Notes under the pieces: generated by a model
What the model was told of the DNA's origin: nothing
Database searches by the model: none
What the model saw: the letters and a program-made list of their open reading frames with translations, nothing else
From: Verrucomicrobiales bacterium
GTDB taxonomy: Bacteria > Verrucomicrobiota > Verrucomicrobiia > Verrucomicrobiales > DEV007
Direction of reading: 5' to 3'
DNA length: 19,003 nt
Assembly: GCA_007123695.1 (NCBI GenBank)
Contig: SLGN01000373.1
Span: 1 to 19,003, forward strand
Shown: piece by piece, positions 9,105 to 16,608 of the stretch
Layout: each line of letters opens with the position of its first letter
Position numbering within the stretch: the stretch's first letter is position 1
Position numbers and translations under genes: made by a program

Positions 9105-9539
9105 ATGACCCCGGAAGACATAGAGAAGCCCATGGAGATCGGAGCGAACTCCTTCGACGAGATGTTGGACCGGCCTCGGGAATGCTCGGAGCTGGAGATG
9201 GAGTTGATGACCGCGATGGAACTCAAGGACGTCGCCTGCTGCCGTGAGTTGCTGCGGGAAAAGGGGCAGTGGCTCGCGAAGTTCAAAGGCCATGAACTCG
9301 CCGAACTCATGGATGCCGCCATCCACTCCGGCGAGACGGCGGAGGATCTCGTCGACTTGCTGCTCCAGTCGGGGGTTCCGGCGCATTGTGTTTACGACAA
9401 CATCGGCCCGGAGTATCAGCACACGCCGCTGGTCACGGCGGCGAGAGTTGGTCGTCTTGATCTGGTTCAGAAGCTCGCCGCGGCTGGAGCGGACCTTTTT
9501 TGGGCGAGCCCGACGGGCACTGTTTCCGCGTGGAGGTAA
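9105..9539 (+). pseudogene. truncated duplicate of the ankyrin gene 5' end (copy A)
   Basis: Positions 9105-9518 repeat 11390-11803 almost exactly: 414 bp with about 12 substitutions by my reading (about 97% identity) and no indels. The shared reading frame gives 138 residues, MTPEDIEK through WASPTG, before diverging into TVSAWR and a stop at 9539. The copy lacks all later ankyrin repeats and, because similarity begins only about 15 bp before ATG, also the candidate promoter of the full-length gene. The frame is open back to 8922, but that extension has no counterpart in copy B. It may still yield a 144-aa helical fragment, but decay is the simpler reading. Confidence 0.85.
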
Positions 9540-9572
9540 GCGAGACCTACCGCGCGATTCAGGACAAGGTGC

Positions 9573-9851
9573 ATGACCCTCAAAGAATCCATCGTCGAAA
9601 ACGCCGCCCTCACATGGTTCGGGAAACAATCTCGCTGCTCTCGCACCCTCACCCCGACCCTTTGCCTGCGGCCATCTCCGCTGCGCTCCGGTTCCCACGG
9701 GGAGAGGAAGAAATGCAAGGCCATCCGGCGACTGAACCTGGCCATTCTTGAGGAGGCCTAGGAAGAAGCCCGGGAGGAGGCCCTGCGAAAAGCTCTCCAC
9801 CTCGGCACTCCCTCACCGACCGAAACCAACCGGGCCTTTCTCCGACATTGA
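9573..9851 (+). pseudogene. hsdR: decayed 5' fragment of a type I restriction hsdR gene (remnant 1)
   Basis: The frame starting at 9573 reads MTLKESIVENAALTWFG, the usual opening of HsdR proteins. After a foreign segment (9624 to about 9713) it resumes with AIRRLNLAILEEA, a stop at 9759-9761, then EEAREEALRKALHLGTPSPTETNRAFLRH and TGA at 9849-9851. These phrases match the first 80 or so residues of the HsdR family. The foreign segment replaces rather than simply adds to the expected 35 residues. No helicase or nuclease part follows; the HipA-like gene starts 14 nt later. It is non-functional. Confidence 0.75.
9624..9713. repeat. short dispersed-repeat-like segment inside hsdR remnant 1
   Basis: The segment joins the hsdR codons for WFG directly to a C-rich sequence with CCTCACCCC near its left part and GGGGAGAGG near its right, a near-perfect 9-bp inverted pair about 45 bp apart. 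The first 70 bp align without gaps to 11161-11230 in the second remnant, including the shared GCGGCCATCT/CCGGCCATCT and GCTCCGGT words. Such elements recur between genes in many bacteria. Its mobility is not shown. Confidence 0.5.
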
Positions 9852-9864
9852 CCGACTGCCACCC

Positions 9865-10674
9865 ATGAAACCCACCGTCACCCTCACCGAAATCATCGGT
9901 CGCGCCGAACAGGGTATGACGCGGCCTTTTCTCTGCGGCGCCGGATTTCATGGGACCTATTTCGTCAAAGGCGCCTACGCCGGGCGGCGCTCCCTCTGCT
10001 GCGAGTGGGTGGCGAACCGTCTCGTGCAACTCGTTCTCCCGAGCGCGCCGCTGGGTGTTCCGATGTTCCACATGGCGGAGGTGCCCGAGGCCTTGGTCCG
10101 AGGCAGCGCCAGAAAGGATGTCCGGGACCTCGGCGAGGGCCTCGTCTTCGCCTCTTCGGCGATCGACGATGGGCAGGAACTGACCTGGTCGGCGGCGCAA
10201 GACTGGCCCGTGGAAACGATGGCCCTGCTCCTGCTGCTGGATCTCTGGCTCCAGAACGAGGACCGCAGCCTCTCGGCGCTGGGCGGGAATCCCAACCTGC
10301 TCGTCACCCAGATCCCTCCCTTGCGCGATGACGACCCCGAAGGTGCGCTGTGGAAGGACCCGCCGCGCCGGGAAATGCTCTGGGCCTACGATTTCAATCT
10401 GGCCTTCGACGAGGACTTCTGCCGGGAACGGTTCTTTGGCGTGCATGTCTTCGGTGCGGCGCAGCGCCAGTGGCCGGAGGGATTCCGCGAGCGGATGGAG
10501 CCGCGTCTGCGAGCCGCCCTCGACGAATTGCCAACGATCTTCGCGGAGCTGCCGCTGGAATGGCTGCACGTGGACGGGGACGAAAGTTTGCCGGTGCAAC
10601 TCGATGGGGAGCGGGTATCTTCCAGCCTGGAGTTGCCCTTCACCGATCCAGACGCTTTCTGGAAGCTGCCATGA
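9865..10674 (+). CDS. HipA-like kinase family protein
   Basis: The 269-aa protein belongs to the compact HipA-like kinase group lacking the N-terminal HipA domain of classic toxins. Kinase residues are visible: Lys35 in HGTYFVKG and Glu47 in CCEWVANRL (ATP-site pair), the catalytic loop QNEDRS with Asp131, Asn142 in GGNPNLLV, and a DFG-like Asp174 in WAYDFNLAF. No signal peptide or membrane helix is seen. Its stop overlaps the next start (ATGA, 10671-10674), so the DUF3037 partner is translationally coupled. I recall the same pairing in databases, with no assigned role. Intact catalytic residues among decayed defence genes suggest it is maintained. Target and phenotype are unknown; a toxin-antitoxin or phage-defence role is inference. 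Confidence 0.85.
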   Translation: MKPTVTLTEIIGRAEQGMTRPFLCGAGFHGTYFVKGAYAGRRSLCCEWVANRLVQLVLPSAPLGVPMFHMAEVPEALVRGSARKDVRDLGEGLVFASSAIDDGQELTWSAAQDWPVETMALLLLLDLWLQNEDRSLSALGGNPNLLVTQIPPLRDDDPEGALWKDPPRREMLWAYDFNLAFDEDFCRERFFGVHVFGAAQRQWPEGFRERMEPRLRAALDELPTIFAELPLEWLHVDGDESLPVQLDGERVSSSLELPFTDPDAFWKLP

Positions 10675-11099
10675 ACACAACCCAAGCCGCGTGCAACTAT
10701 GCGATCCTGCGATTCCGCCCCTACGCGGAAACGGAGGAGTTTGTGAACGTCGGGGTGTTGGTGACGTGCCTTCAGCCCTGCCTCCTTCACTTCAAGGCGG
10801 AGACGACCCTGCCGGACCGGGCCAAGGCGCTCTTTCCGAAGCAGAACGAGCATACCTTTGCTGCGGCCTTGAAGGCATTGACGAAGGAAATGACGCGCCT
10901 GCGGGCAGGAGCGACTGATCCGAAAGCCGTCCAGATTGCGTTCAACGAGACGGTGCGGATCCGCGAGTCGGTCTTCCGCTTCGGCGAGGTGCGGACGATC
11001 CTGACCGCGAATCCACGAGAACTCGCGCACGAGTTGTTCACTCGCTACGTCCGGATGGAAGATCCGGCACCGAACGAAGCGAATCTGGCGATGGGCTGA
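10671..11099 (+). CDS. DUF3037 family protein, partner of the HipA-like kinase
   Basis: The 142-aa protein opens with NYAILRFRPYAETEEFVNVGVLV, the hallmark of DUF3037 (YxxxRxxPdxxxeEfvNVGV). A helical part follows (about 40-125) and ends ELFTRYVRMEDP. No catalytic motif is apparent, and neither signal peptide nor transmembrane helix is present. Its start overlaps the kinase stop by 4 nt, implying coupled translation and probably a complex or kinase-substrate/antidote relation. The domain has no known biochemical function to my knowledge. The last dozen residues (APNEANLAMG) may be extra or altered relative to the family, which I could not check. Confidence 0.85.
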   Translation: MNTTQAACNYAILRFRPYAETEEFVNVGVLVTCLQPCLLHFKAETTLPDRAKALFPKQNEHTFAAALKALTKEMTRLRAGATDPKAVQIAFNETVRIRESVFRFGEVRTILTANPRELAHELFTRYVRMEDPAPNEANLAMG

Positions 11100-11106
11100 A
11101 CGGCCC

Positions 11107-11163
11107 ATGTCCGCTCTCGACGAATCCATCGTCGAAGACGCCGCCCTCGAATGGTTCGGGGAG
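11107..11163 (+). pseudogene. hsdR: second 5' fragment of an hsdR gene (remnant 2)
   Basis: The frame reads MSALDESIVEDAALEWFGE, again the opening of HsdR, and is closer to the family consensus than remnant 1. After the codon for the Gly of WFG it enters the same repeat-like sequence as remnant 1. No later hsdR sequence was recognised. It begins 7 nt after the DUF3037 stop. The two remnants differ enough (MTLKES versus MSALDES) that they may derive from different hsdR genes or an old duplication. Confidence 0.65.
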
Positions 11164-11260
11164 CGGGCTCGCCGCGCTCGATTCCTCGCCCCCACCCGTT
11201 GCCTCCGGCCATCTAGGCTATGCTCCGGTAGAAGCCCGAGCGCCCTCTCCCCATGCCGAT
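11161..11260. repeat. second copy of the repeat-like segment, with a 3' end of its own
   Basis: Aligned from the hsdR break, 54 consecutive positions (11161-11214) match 9624-9677 without gaps at moderate identity, and similarity continues to GCTCCGGT near 11222-11229. After that the copies differ; here a CCCTCTCCCC word appears (about 11243-11252). The remaining stretch to 11389 has no gene that I recognise, only the candidate promoter at 11341-11369. Confidence 0.45.
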
Positions 11261-11340
11261 GTGGCCGTGGCGGCTTCCTTCTTCAGAAGACTACGGCAGG
11301 CGATCCCCCCACCGCATGACTCACGCTGCCCAGGCCGCTC

Positions 11341-11369
11341 TTGCACCACTTTTGCCCGCAGCGTAACAT
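11341..11369 (+). promoter_or_regulatory. candidate sigma-70 promoter of the ankyrin gene
   Basis: TTGCAC (11341-11346) and TAACAT (11364-11369) are separated by 17 bp, placing a start near 11376 and a leader of about 14 nt. This is exactly where similarity with truncated copy A begins, so copy A lacks this element. The match is moderate. Confidence 0.4.
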
Positions 11370-11389
11370 CATGTGAATCCCGCAGCCCG

Positions 11390-12895
11390 ATGAACCCGGA
11401 AGACATAGAGAAACTCATGGAGACCGGAGCGAACTCCTTCGACGAGATGTTGGACCGGCCTCGGGAATGCGCGGAGCTGGAGATGGAGTTGATGACCGCG
11501 ATGGAACTCAAGGACGTGGCCTGCTGCCGTGAGTTGCTGCGGGAGAAGGGGCAGTGGCTCGCGAAGTTCAAAGGCCATGAACTCGCCGAACTCATCGATG
11601 CCGCCATCCACTCCGGCGAGACGGCGGAGGATCTTGTCGACTTGCTGCTCCAGTCGGGAGTTCCGGCGCATTGTGTTTACGACAACATCGGCCCGGAGTA
11701 TCAGCACACGCCGCTGGTCACGGCGGCGAGAGTTGGTCGTCTTGATCTGGTTCAGAGACTCGCCGCGGCTGGAGCGGACCTTTTTTGGGCGAGCCCGACG
11801 GGCGCGAACGCGTTGAGCGAGATTCTGCCAAGCAAGGCCGGGCAGGCCCCCAGAGCGGATTCGGCCGAACTTGCGCAGGTGCGCGAGTGGCTGACGCAGC
11901 AGGGTCTGCGGATCGACCCTCTTTGCGCCGACAGCCGGAGGAAGCTAAGGTGGGCAACCGGGCAACCTGAATCATGGCCCGACGTTCCCGCGCTGCTTGC
12001 CTTGGGAATCCCGCGAGACGAGACAGGGTGGACTCCCTTCATGACGGACGTGGCTTTGGGCATCGCCGAGACAAGGGCAGTGGCGGGACTGGCGGAGGAG
12101 GAATTGCAGCGCCGTGACGCCTGGCGCCGCACGCCCTTCCTGCTCGCGGTCGCGGCGGGTCACTTGGAAATGGCGCGGGCCTTGTTCGAGCGCGGGAGCG
12201 ACCTTCACGCGCGCGGCCACTGCGGAACCACAGCGCTTCATCTGGCCGCGAAACACAATCACTGCCGACTGCTCGATTGGCTGCTGGACCGCGGCCTCCC
12301 GCTCGACGTTCGCGATGATTTCGCTCAATCGGCTCTCTATGAGGCAGTCAGCGAGGGCTGCGTGGAAGCGGCAACGCGACTTCTGGAGAGGGGAGCTGAC
12401 GTGCATGAGCGGGATGAAAACGGATTCGCACTCATCCACAGCGTTTCCTTCGAGGGCGACATGGCGATGCTGAAGCTCCTGCTCAAGGCGGGCGCGGAAG
12501 TGAACGATATTTCCGGGGGAGGAGACTGGCCTCTCAAAGACGCCTGCCAGTCCGGGAATGCTGCTGCTGCCGCCTTTTTGCTCCAAGCGGGCGCAGACCC
12601 AAATCTCACTTCGACAGGCGAGACCGCGCTTTTCTCGGCGGTTTCCAGCGACAGCTTGGAATGCGTTCGCCTGCTGCTGGATGCCGGTGCCGACGTGAAC
12701 GCCACCGACTGCGACGAATGGACTTGCTTGTTCCATCTGCGCTCGGAGCGGGTCGCGCGTTACCTGCTGGAGCACGGAGCGAGGGCGGACTTTTCGGACC
12801 AATGCGGCGGCTTGCCCGAAGACTGGGAACGCGTCCCAATGCCCGTGCGGCGGATGCTCCGGGAATGGCGAACGCGCCAACCATCGAGCTGCTGA
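11390..12895 (+). CDS. ankyrin-repeat protein (full-length copy B)
   Basis: The 501-aa protein has a helical N-terminus with a C-rich VACCRELL segment, then an ankyrin-like part (TPLVTAARVGRLDLVQRLAAAGADL, near 107-131). A central spacer follows, then a run of ankyrin repeats from about residue 235 to 480: TPFLLAVAAGHLEMARALFERGSDLHARG, TALHLAAKHNHCRLLDWLLDRG and further units ending GADVNATD. No signal peptide is seen, so a cytosolic protein-binding role is likely, with unknown partner. It is the intact source of the truncated duplicate 2.3 kb upstream. It ends 4 bp from the convergent MFS gene. ATG 11390 was preferred over a more upstream in-frame start because the duplication preserves the frame from here. 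Confidence 0.9.
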   Translation: MNPEDIEKLMETGANSFDEMLDRPRECAELEMELMTAMELKDVACCRELLREKGQWLAKFKGHELAELIDAAIHSGETAEDLVDLLLQSGVPAHCVYDNIGPEYQHTPLVTAARVGRLDLVQRLAAAGADLFWASPTGANALSEILPSKAGQAPRADSAELAQVREWLTQQGLRIDPLCADSRRKLRWATGQPESWPDVPALLALGIPRDETGWTPFMTDVALGIAETRAVAGLAEEELQRRDAWRRTPFLLAVAAGHLEMARALFERGSDLHARGHCGTTALHLAAKHNHCRLLDWLLDRGLPLDVRDDFAQSALYEAVSEGCVEAATRLLERGADVHERDENGFALIHSVSFEGDMAMLKLLLKAGAEVNDISGGGDWPLKDACQSGNAAAAAFLLQAGADPNLTSTGETALFSAVSSDSLECVRLLLDAGADVNATDCDEWTCLFHLRSERVARYLLEHGARADFSDQCGGLPEDWERVPMPVRRMLREWRTRQPSSC

Positions 12896-12899
12896 CCGC

Positions 12900-14192
12900 T
12901 CACAAGCCCTTGCGGTGGGTCTCCTCGGCGAGCCACACGGAGACGAGAGTGATCAGGCCCATGCCGATCAGGTAGAGGGCGACGGGCCATGGGGCGCCCT
13001 GGCTCCAGCCGAGCAGGGCGGTGGCGATGAGCGGGGCGAGTCCGCCGGCGAGGGGCGAGGCGAGCTGGTAGCCGAGCGAGGCGCCGCTGTAGCGGACCCG
13101 GGTGCCGAAGAGTTCGGAGAAGAAGGCCGCCTGCGGCCCATACATGGCGGAGTGGGCGATCAGGCCGACGACGACCGCGAGGACGACGAGGGCCGGAACC
13201 TTCGTGCCCACGAGCCAGAAGAAGGGGAAAGCGAAGAGCAGGAGGAAGACGGCGCCGCCGAGGTAGACGGGACGCCGTCCGAAGCGGTCGGAAAGCGCGC
13301 CGAAGGCGGGGATGGCGACGAGCTGCGCGGCCGAGCCGAGCATGACCGCGTTGAGCAACCCCGGCTTGCCCATGCCGAGCTGTTGCGATCCGTAGCTGAG
13401 CACGAGGACGGTGAAGATGTAGAAGAAGGCGTTCTCGGCGAAGCGCGCTCCCATCGCGAGGAGGACGTTGCGGGGATGCTCCCGGATCACCGCGAGGATG
13501 GGCACGCGCGGCCCCGGGTCCTCCGCCTTGGCCCTCTCGAAGACGGGGCTTTCGAAGATCTTCAGGCGGATGAACATGCCCACGGCGAGGAGAAGGACGC
13601 CGAGGAGAAAAGGCACCCGCCAGCCCCACGAGAGGAAGGCGGCCTCGTCCATGCGCGAGAAGAACATGAAGACCCCGTTGGCCAGCAGCATGCCCACCGG
13701 CACGCCCGCCTGCACCCAACTGGCATGGTAGCCGCGGCGTCCTTCGCGGCTGTGCTCGACGGCCATGAGGACCGCTCCGCCCCATTCGCCGCCCACCCCG
13801 AAGCCCTGGACGAAGCGCAGCAGCACGAGCAGGGCGGGCGCCCAGAGTCCGATCTGCTCGTAGGTGGGGAGCAGACCGATCAGGACGGTGGCCACGCCCA
13901 TCATCATCAGGGTGGTGACGAGCATGGACTTGCGTCCGATCTTGTCGCCATAGTGGCCGAAGACGATGCCGCCGAGCGGCCGGGCGAAAAAGCCGACCGC
14001 GTAGGTGGCGAAGGAGGCCATCGTGCCCGCGAGCGGATCGAGGTTGGTGAAGAAGAGACGGTTGAAGACCAGTGCGGCGGCGGTGCCGTAGAGGAAGAAG
14101 TCGTACCATTCGATGGTGGTGCCGACGAAGCTGGCGACGACGACGCGGCGGGTGCTGGTGCTCGTGCTGGTGGGGGAGGGATCGGCGGCCAT
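12900..14192 (-). CDS. MFS transporter, metabolite:H+ symporter (MHS) family
   Basis: The 430-aa inner-membrane protein has about 12 hydrophobic segments. The MHS signature IEWYDFFLYG lies at residues 27-36 and the MFS motif GHYGDKIGRK at 79-88 between helices 2 and 3; a second such motif, GALSDRFGRRP, follows in the second half. Relatives carry organic acids, shikimate, betaine or osmolytes with protons; the substrate is not readable. ATG 14192 (MAADPSPT) was chosen over an in-frame TTG at 14240 because the extra residues are not needed by the family. It is the last gene of a minus-strand run and is separated from the upstream DedA gene by 117 bp without an evident promoter. Confidence 0.93.
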   Translation of the reverse strand: MAADPSPTSTSTSTRRVVVASFVGTTIEWYDFFLYGTAAALVFNRLFFTNLDPLAGTMASFATYAVGFFARPLGGIVFGHYGDKIGRKSMLVTTLMMMGVATVLIGLLPTYEQIGLWAPALLVLLRFVQGFGVGGEWGGAVLMAVEHSREGRRGYHASWVQAGVPVGMLLANGVFMFFSRMDEAAFLSWGWRVPFLLGVLLLAVGMFIRLKIFESPVFERAKAEDPGPRVPILAVIREHPRNVLLAMGARFAENAFFYIFTVLVLSYGSQQLGMGKPGLLNAVMLGSAAQLVAIPAFGALSDRFGRRPVYLGGAVFLLLFAFPFFWLVGTKVPALVVLAVVVGLIAHSAMYGPQAAFFSELFGTRVRYSGASLGYQLASPLAGGLAPLIATALLGWSQGAPWPVALYLIGMGLITLVSVWLAEETHRKGL

Positions 14193-14309
14193 GCGGGAAA
14201 GGGTCGGCGCAGACTGGCAGAATCGGGCGCGGTCGGTCAAGGCCGGGACCGGGCGCGAAGAGGGCGGGGCATGGCCGGCTCCTCGGCGAAGGAGGCGGCT
14301 GCGGGGCGT

Positions 14310-15044
14310 TCAGCCGCGGCGTCGGAGGCGTTTGCCGAGACCGAGCAGCTTGCGGGTGCGCGAGAGGAGGACGAGGCGGCTGCGGCGGGTCGCGAGCAGT
14401 TCGATGAGCTTGAGGGCGATCCAGACGCAGAGGGCGACGACCGCCGCGACGGGGAAGAAGTAGGCTTCGTAGACGCGGAGCCAGTCGAAGACGGCTTCGC
14501 CGAGCCGCATCGAGGCCCAGGTCAGCAGCAGCGCGGAAAGGCCGCCGGCGAGCGCCATGTAGACGGCGAATTTCCACATCGGGTAGCGCAGGACGCCCGC
14601 GGCGACGTAGACGGGGACGCGGGATCCGGGGAGGAGACGCGAGGAGAAGATCAGCTTGCCGCCGTGGTCGCTGAAAAGCTCCTCGGCCTGGATGACCTGC
14701 GACTCCCTGATGAACCAGCGGAAGGGGCGGCGGCGCAGCAGGCCCATGCCGCCGAGGCGGCCGATGAGGTAGAGGGGCACATCGCCGAGGTAGATCCCGA
14801 GGAAGCCCGCGAGCAGAGCCCAGCCGAAACTGATGACGCCCTTGCTGGCGAGAAGTCCGCCGGCGATGCAGGCGAGGTCTTCGCTGATGAGGGTCGAGAG
14901 CGCCAGCGCCGCCATTTTCTTCCACAGCGGCAGGGCCTCGACGTCCTCGATCCGGGCCATGGGGTCGAAACCGGCGCAGCCGGCGAGGAGCGCGGCAGCG
15001 CAGGTGACGGCGGCGGCTTGGATCGCAAGGCGGCGGCGGTGCAT
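14310..15044 (-). CDS. DedA (VTT-domain) family membrane protein with N-terminal lipobox
   Basis: The 244-aa protein shows the DedA/VTT core: the LISEDLACIAGG re-entrant segment (Glu55), the YLGDVPLYLIGRLGG stretch and FSSRLLPGSRVPVYVAAG (133-150) with the conserved Arg and PGSR. Such proteins are inner-membrane and linked to lipid carrier or phospholipid recycling. Unusually, residues 1-23 form a lipoprotein-like signal (charged MHRRR, hydrophobic stretch, lipobox LLAGC with Cys23), followed by CAGFDP. Ordinary DedA proteins lack this, to my knowledge. The start has no better alternative downstream. It lies between DHFR (44-bp gap) and the MFS gene on the same strand. Confidence 0.88.
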   Translation of the reverse strand: MHRRRLAIQAAAVTCAAALLAGCAGFDPMARIEDVEALPLWKKMAALALSTLISEDLACIAGGLLASKGVISFGWALLAGFLGIYLGDVPLYLIGRLGGMGLLRRRPFRWFIRESQVIQAEELFSDHGGKLIFSSRLLPGSRVPVYVAAGVLRYPMWKFAVYMALAGGLSALLLTWASMRLGEAVFDWLRVYEAYFFPVAAVVALCVWIALKLIELLATRRSRLVLLSRTRKLLGLGKRLRRRG

Positions 15045-15088
15045 GGACGTGGGGACGCGACGGGAAGCGGTCCGGGCGAGCCGGTACG

Positions 15089-15631
15089 CTAGCCCGGAAG
15101 CGGCTCCGGGGCCAGCGCGGAATGCGGCATCCGCTCGTAAATCTCGAGCCTCGCCGGGGCGCTGCCGTCTTCCCCCGGCCAGCCTTCGGCATGGACGAGC
15201 CGCCAGCCGCGTGCGGTGTCGAAGCGGGGAAAGCGCACCGGCTCGGCGACCTCGGCGCGGAGGCCGAGCCGGGTGAGGAGAAGGCGGTCGGCATGGGGCA
15301 TGGCGGCCTCGTAGACGGCAGCGCCGCCACAGACGATCAGCTCGCCGACGCCGTTGGTCCGGGCGAGGGAAAGGGCGGCGGGGACGGAGCCGGCGAGGCG
15401 GTGCGAGGCATGCTGCAGCCGCAGGCCGCGCGATCGGCTCAGGACGATGGGGACGCGCTCGCCGAACCAGCCCTCCATTTCCCCGTAGGTGCTCCGACCG
15501 ACGAGGAGCCAGCGCGAGGCGGTGCGGGCGCGGAAGTGGGCCCGGTCGCGGGGGTGGTCCCAGGGGACTCCTCCAGCGGCCGAACCGATGACGCGGTCTT
15601 CGGCCAGGGCGGCGATGAGCGAGAGCGTCAT
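15089..15631 (-). CDS. folA: dihydrofolate reductase
   Basis: The 180-aa enzyme reduces dihydrofolate to tetrahydrofolate with NADPH. The N-terminal SLIAALAEDRVIGS and GVPWDHPRDRAHF segments align with E. coli DHFR, placing the catalytic acid at Asp29. VGRSTYGEME covers the NADPH phosphate-binding part, and VCGGAAVYEAAMPHADRLLLTRL (from about residue 100) is the C-terminal cofactor motif. Its ATG overlaps the stop of the amidohydrolase gene (ATGA, 15628-15631), implying translational coupling. The usual partner thyA is not in the window. Length is slightly above the 160-aa average. Confidence 0.93.
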   Translation of the reverse strand: MTLSLIAALAEDRVIGSAAGGVPWDHPRDRAHFRARTASRWLLVGRSTYGEMEGWFGERVPIVLSRSRGLRLQHASHRLAGSVPAALSLARTNGVGELIVCGGAAVYEAAMPHADRLLLTRLGLRAEVAEPVRFPRFDTARGWRLVHAEGWPGEDGSAPARLEIYERMPHSALAPEPLPG

Positions 15632-16467
15632 GCGAGGTAGGCCCGTTGCGCGTTGCCGCCGAGGATGGCGGCCCGTTCCTCGGGCGAGAGGCCGCCGATC
15701 CAGTGCTCGACGCAGAGGAACCAGTCGGCGTATTCGCCGCGCAGGAGGCAGGCGGGCCAGTCGCTGCCGTAGAGGAGCCGCTGCGGGCCGAAGGCTTCGA
15801 GCACGACGTCGAAGAAGGGGCCGAGCAGGTCGGGGTCCCAGTCCGCCAGCGAGGGGATGACCTCGGTGACCATGCCGCTGAGCTTGCAGACGACGTTCTC
15901 GCGCCGAGCCAGTTCGCGGATGGAGCGGGCCCAGTCCGGATCGACTCCGCCGGGGCCGCCGATGGTCGGCTTGGCGATGTGGTCGAGGACGAAGGCCTGC
16001 CCGGGATGGCGGTCGACGCAGGCGATGGCGGCGGGAAGCTGGTCGGCGTGAATGAGGAGGTCGTAGACGAGGCCGAAGTCGTGCAGGGCGGCGAGCCCGC
16101 GGTTGAAGTCCTCGCGCAGGCAGTAGTCGCGCTCGTCCATGCCCTGGAGGACCTCGCGCAGGCCGACGGCCTTGGGGCGGTCGGCGAAACGGGCCACCTT
16201 TTCGGCGGCGTCGGGGGCGGCGAGGTCGAGCCAGCCGACGACGCCGAGGATCCAGGCGTGGTCCGCGGCGTGGGCGAGGAGGAAGTCGTTGTCGGCTTCG
16301 TCGGCGCGGGCCTGCACGGAGATGGCGCCGTCGATGCCGTGCTCGTCGAGCAGGGCCTTGAGGTCGGCGGGGCCGAAGTCCCGGCGCAGCACCCGCATCT
16401 CGGGGGAAATCCAGGCGTAGGCCTCGGGCGAGTAGCGCCAGAAGTGGTGGTGGGAGTCGATGCGCAT
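15628..16467 (-). CDS. amidohydrolase family protein (TIM-barrel lactonase-like)
   Basis: The 279-aa metal-dependent hydrolase begins MRIDSHHHFW, with the metal-binding HxH pair at His6/His8. Further ligands appear at His140 (LLIHAD), His163 in LDHIAKP and Asp236 in YGSDWP. This pattern fits the amidohydrolase_2 group, which includes sugar lactonases such as L-fuconolactonase and 2-pyrone-4,6-dicarboxylate lactonase. The WI.....L.R.F..ADL segment near residue 20 is typical of the lactonase-like branch. It is the first gene of the run leading through folA and DedA to the MFS transporter. Exact substrate is unknown. Confidence 0.9.
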   Translation of the reverse strand: MRIDSHHHFWRYSPEAYAWISPEMRVLRRDFGPADLKALLDEHGIDGAISVQARADEADNDFLLAHAADHAWILGVVGWLDLAAPDAAEKVARFADRPKAVGLREVLQGMDERDYCLREDFNRGLAALHDFGLVYDLLIHADQLPAAIACVDRHPGQAFVLDHIAKPTIGGPGGVDPDWARSIRELARRENVVCKLSGMVTEVIPSLADWDPDLLGPFFDVVLEAFGPQRLLYGSDWPACLLRGEYADWFLCVEHWIGGLSPEERAAILGGNAQRAYLA

Positions 16468-16488
16468 GGAGATATTCGTTCCGGGCTG

Positions 16489-16608
16489 CTAGTCGAAGGC
16501 CCGGGGATCGTCGAGGAGGCGCTTCATGGCAAGGAGGTCGAGCTGCTCCTTCTCGCGAACTTCGCTAGCGGTCAGGCGCGCCAACAATCTTTCGAACGTG
16601 GGTTCCAT
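16489..16608 (-). CDS. small ORF of unknown function
   Basis: A 39-aa frame, MEPTFERLLARLTASEVR followed by an acidic/basic helix ending LLDDPRAFD, lies just upstream of the amidohydrolase. Composition is plausible for a helical peptide. It overlaps the 61-codon frame at 16565-16750 in another frame, so both may be halves of one frameshifted gene. I recognise no family. Confidence 0.35.
   Translation of the reverse strand: MEPTFERLLARLTASEVREKEQLDLLAMKRLLDDPRAFD

Noticed and set aside
14193..14240. MFS start at TTG 14240 giving a 446-aa protein
   Set aside because: The added 16 residues are unlike the family and ATG 14192 fits the start context seen in the window.
12915..15092. A very long plus-strand open frame (about 725 codons) opposite the MFS, DedA and adjoining genes
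   Set aside because: Its product is an Asp/Glu/Gly/Ala-rich low-complexity shadow created by GC-rich codons; the minus strand carries recognisable proteins throughout.
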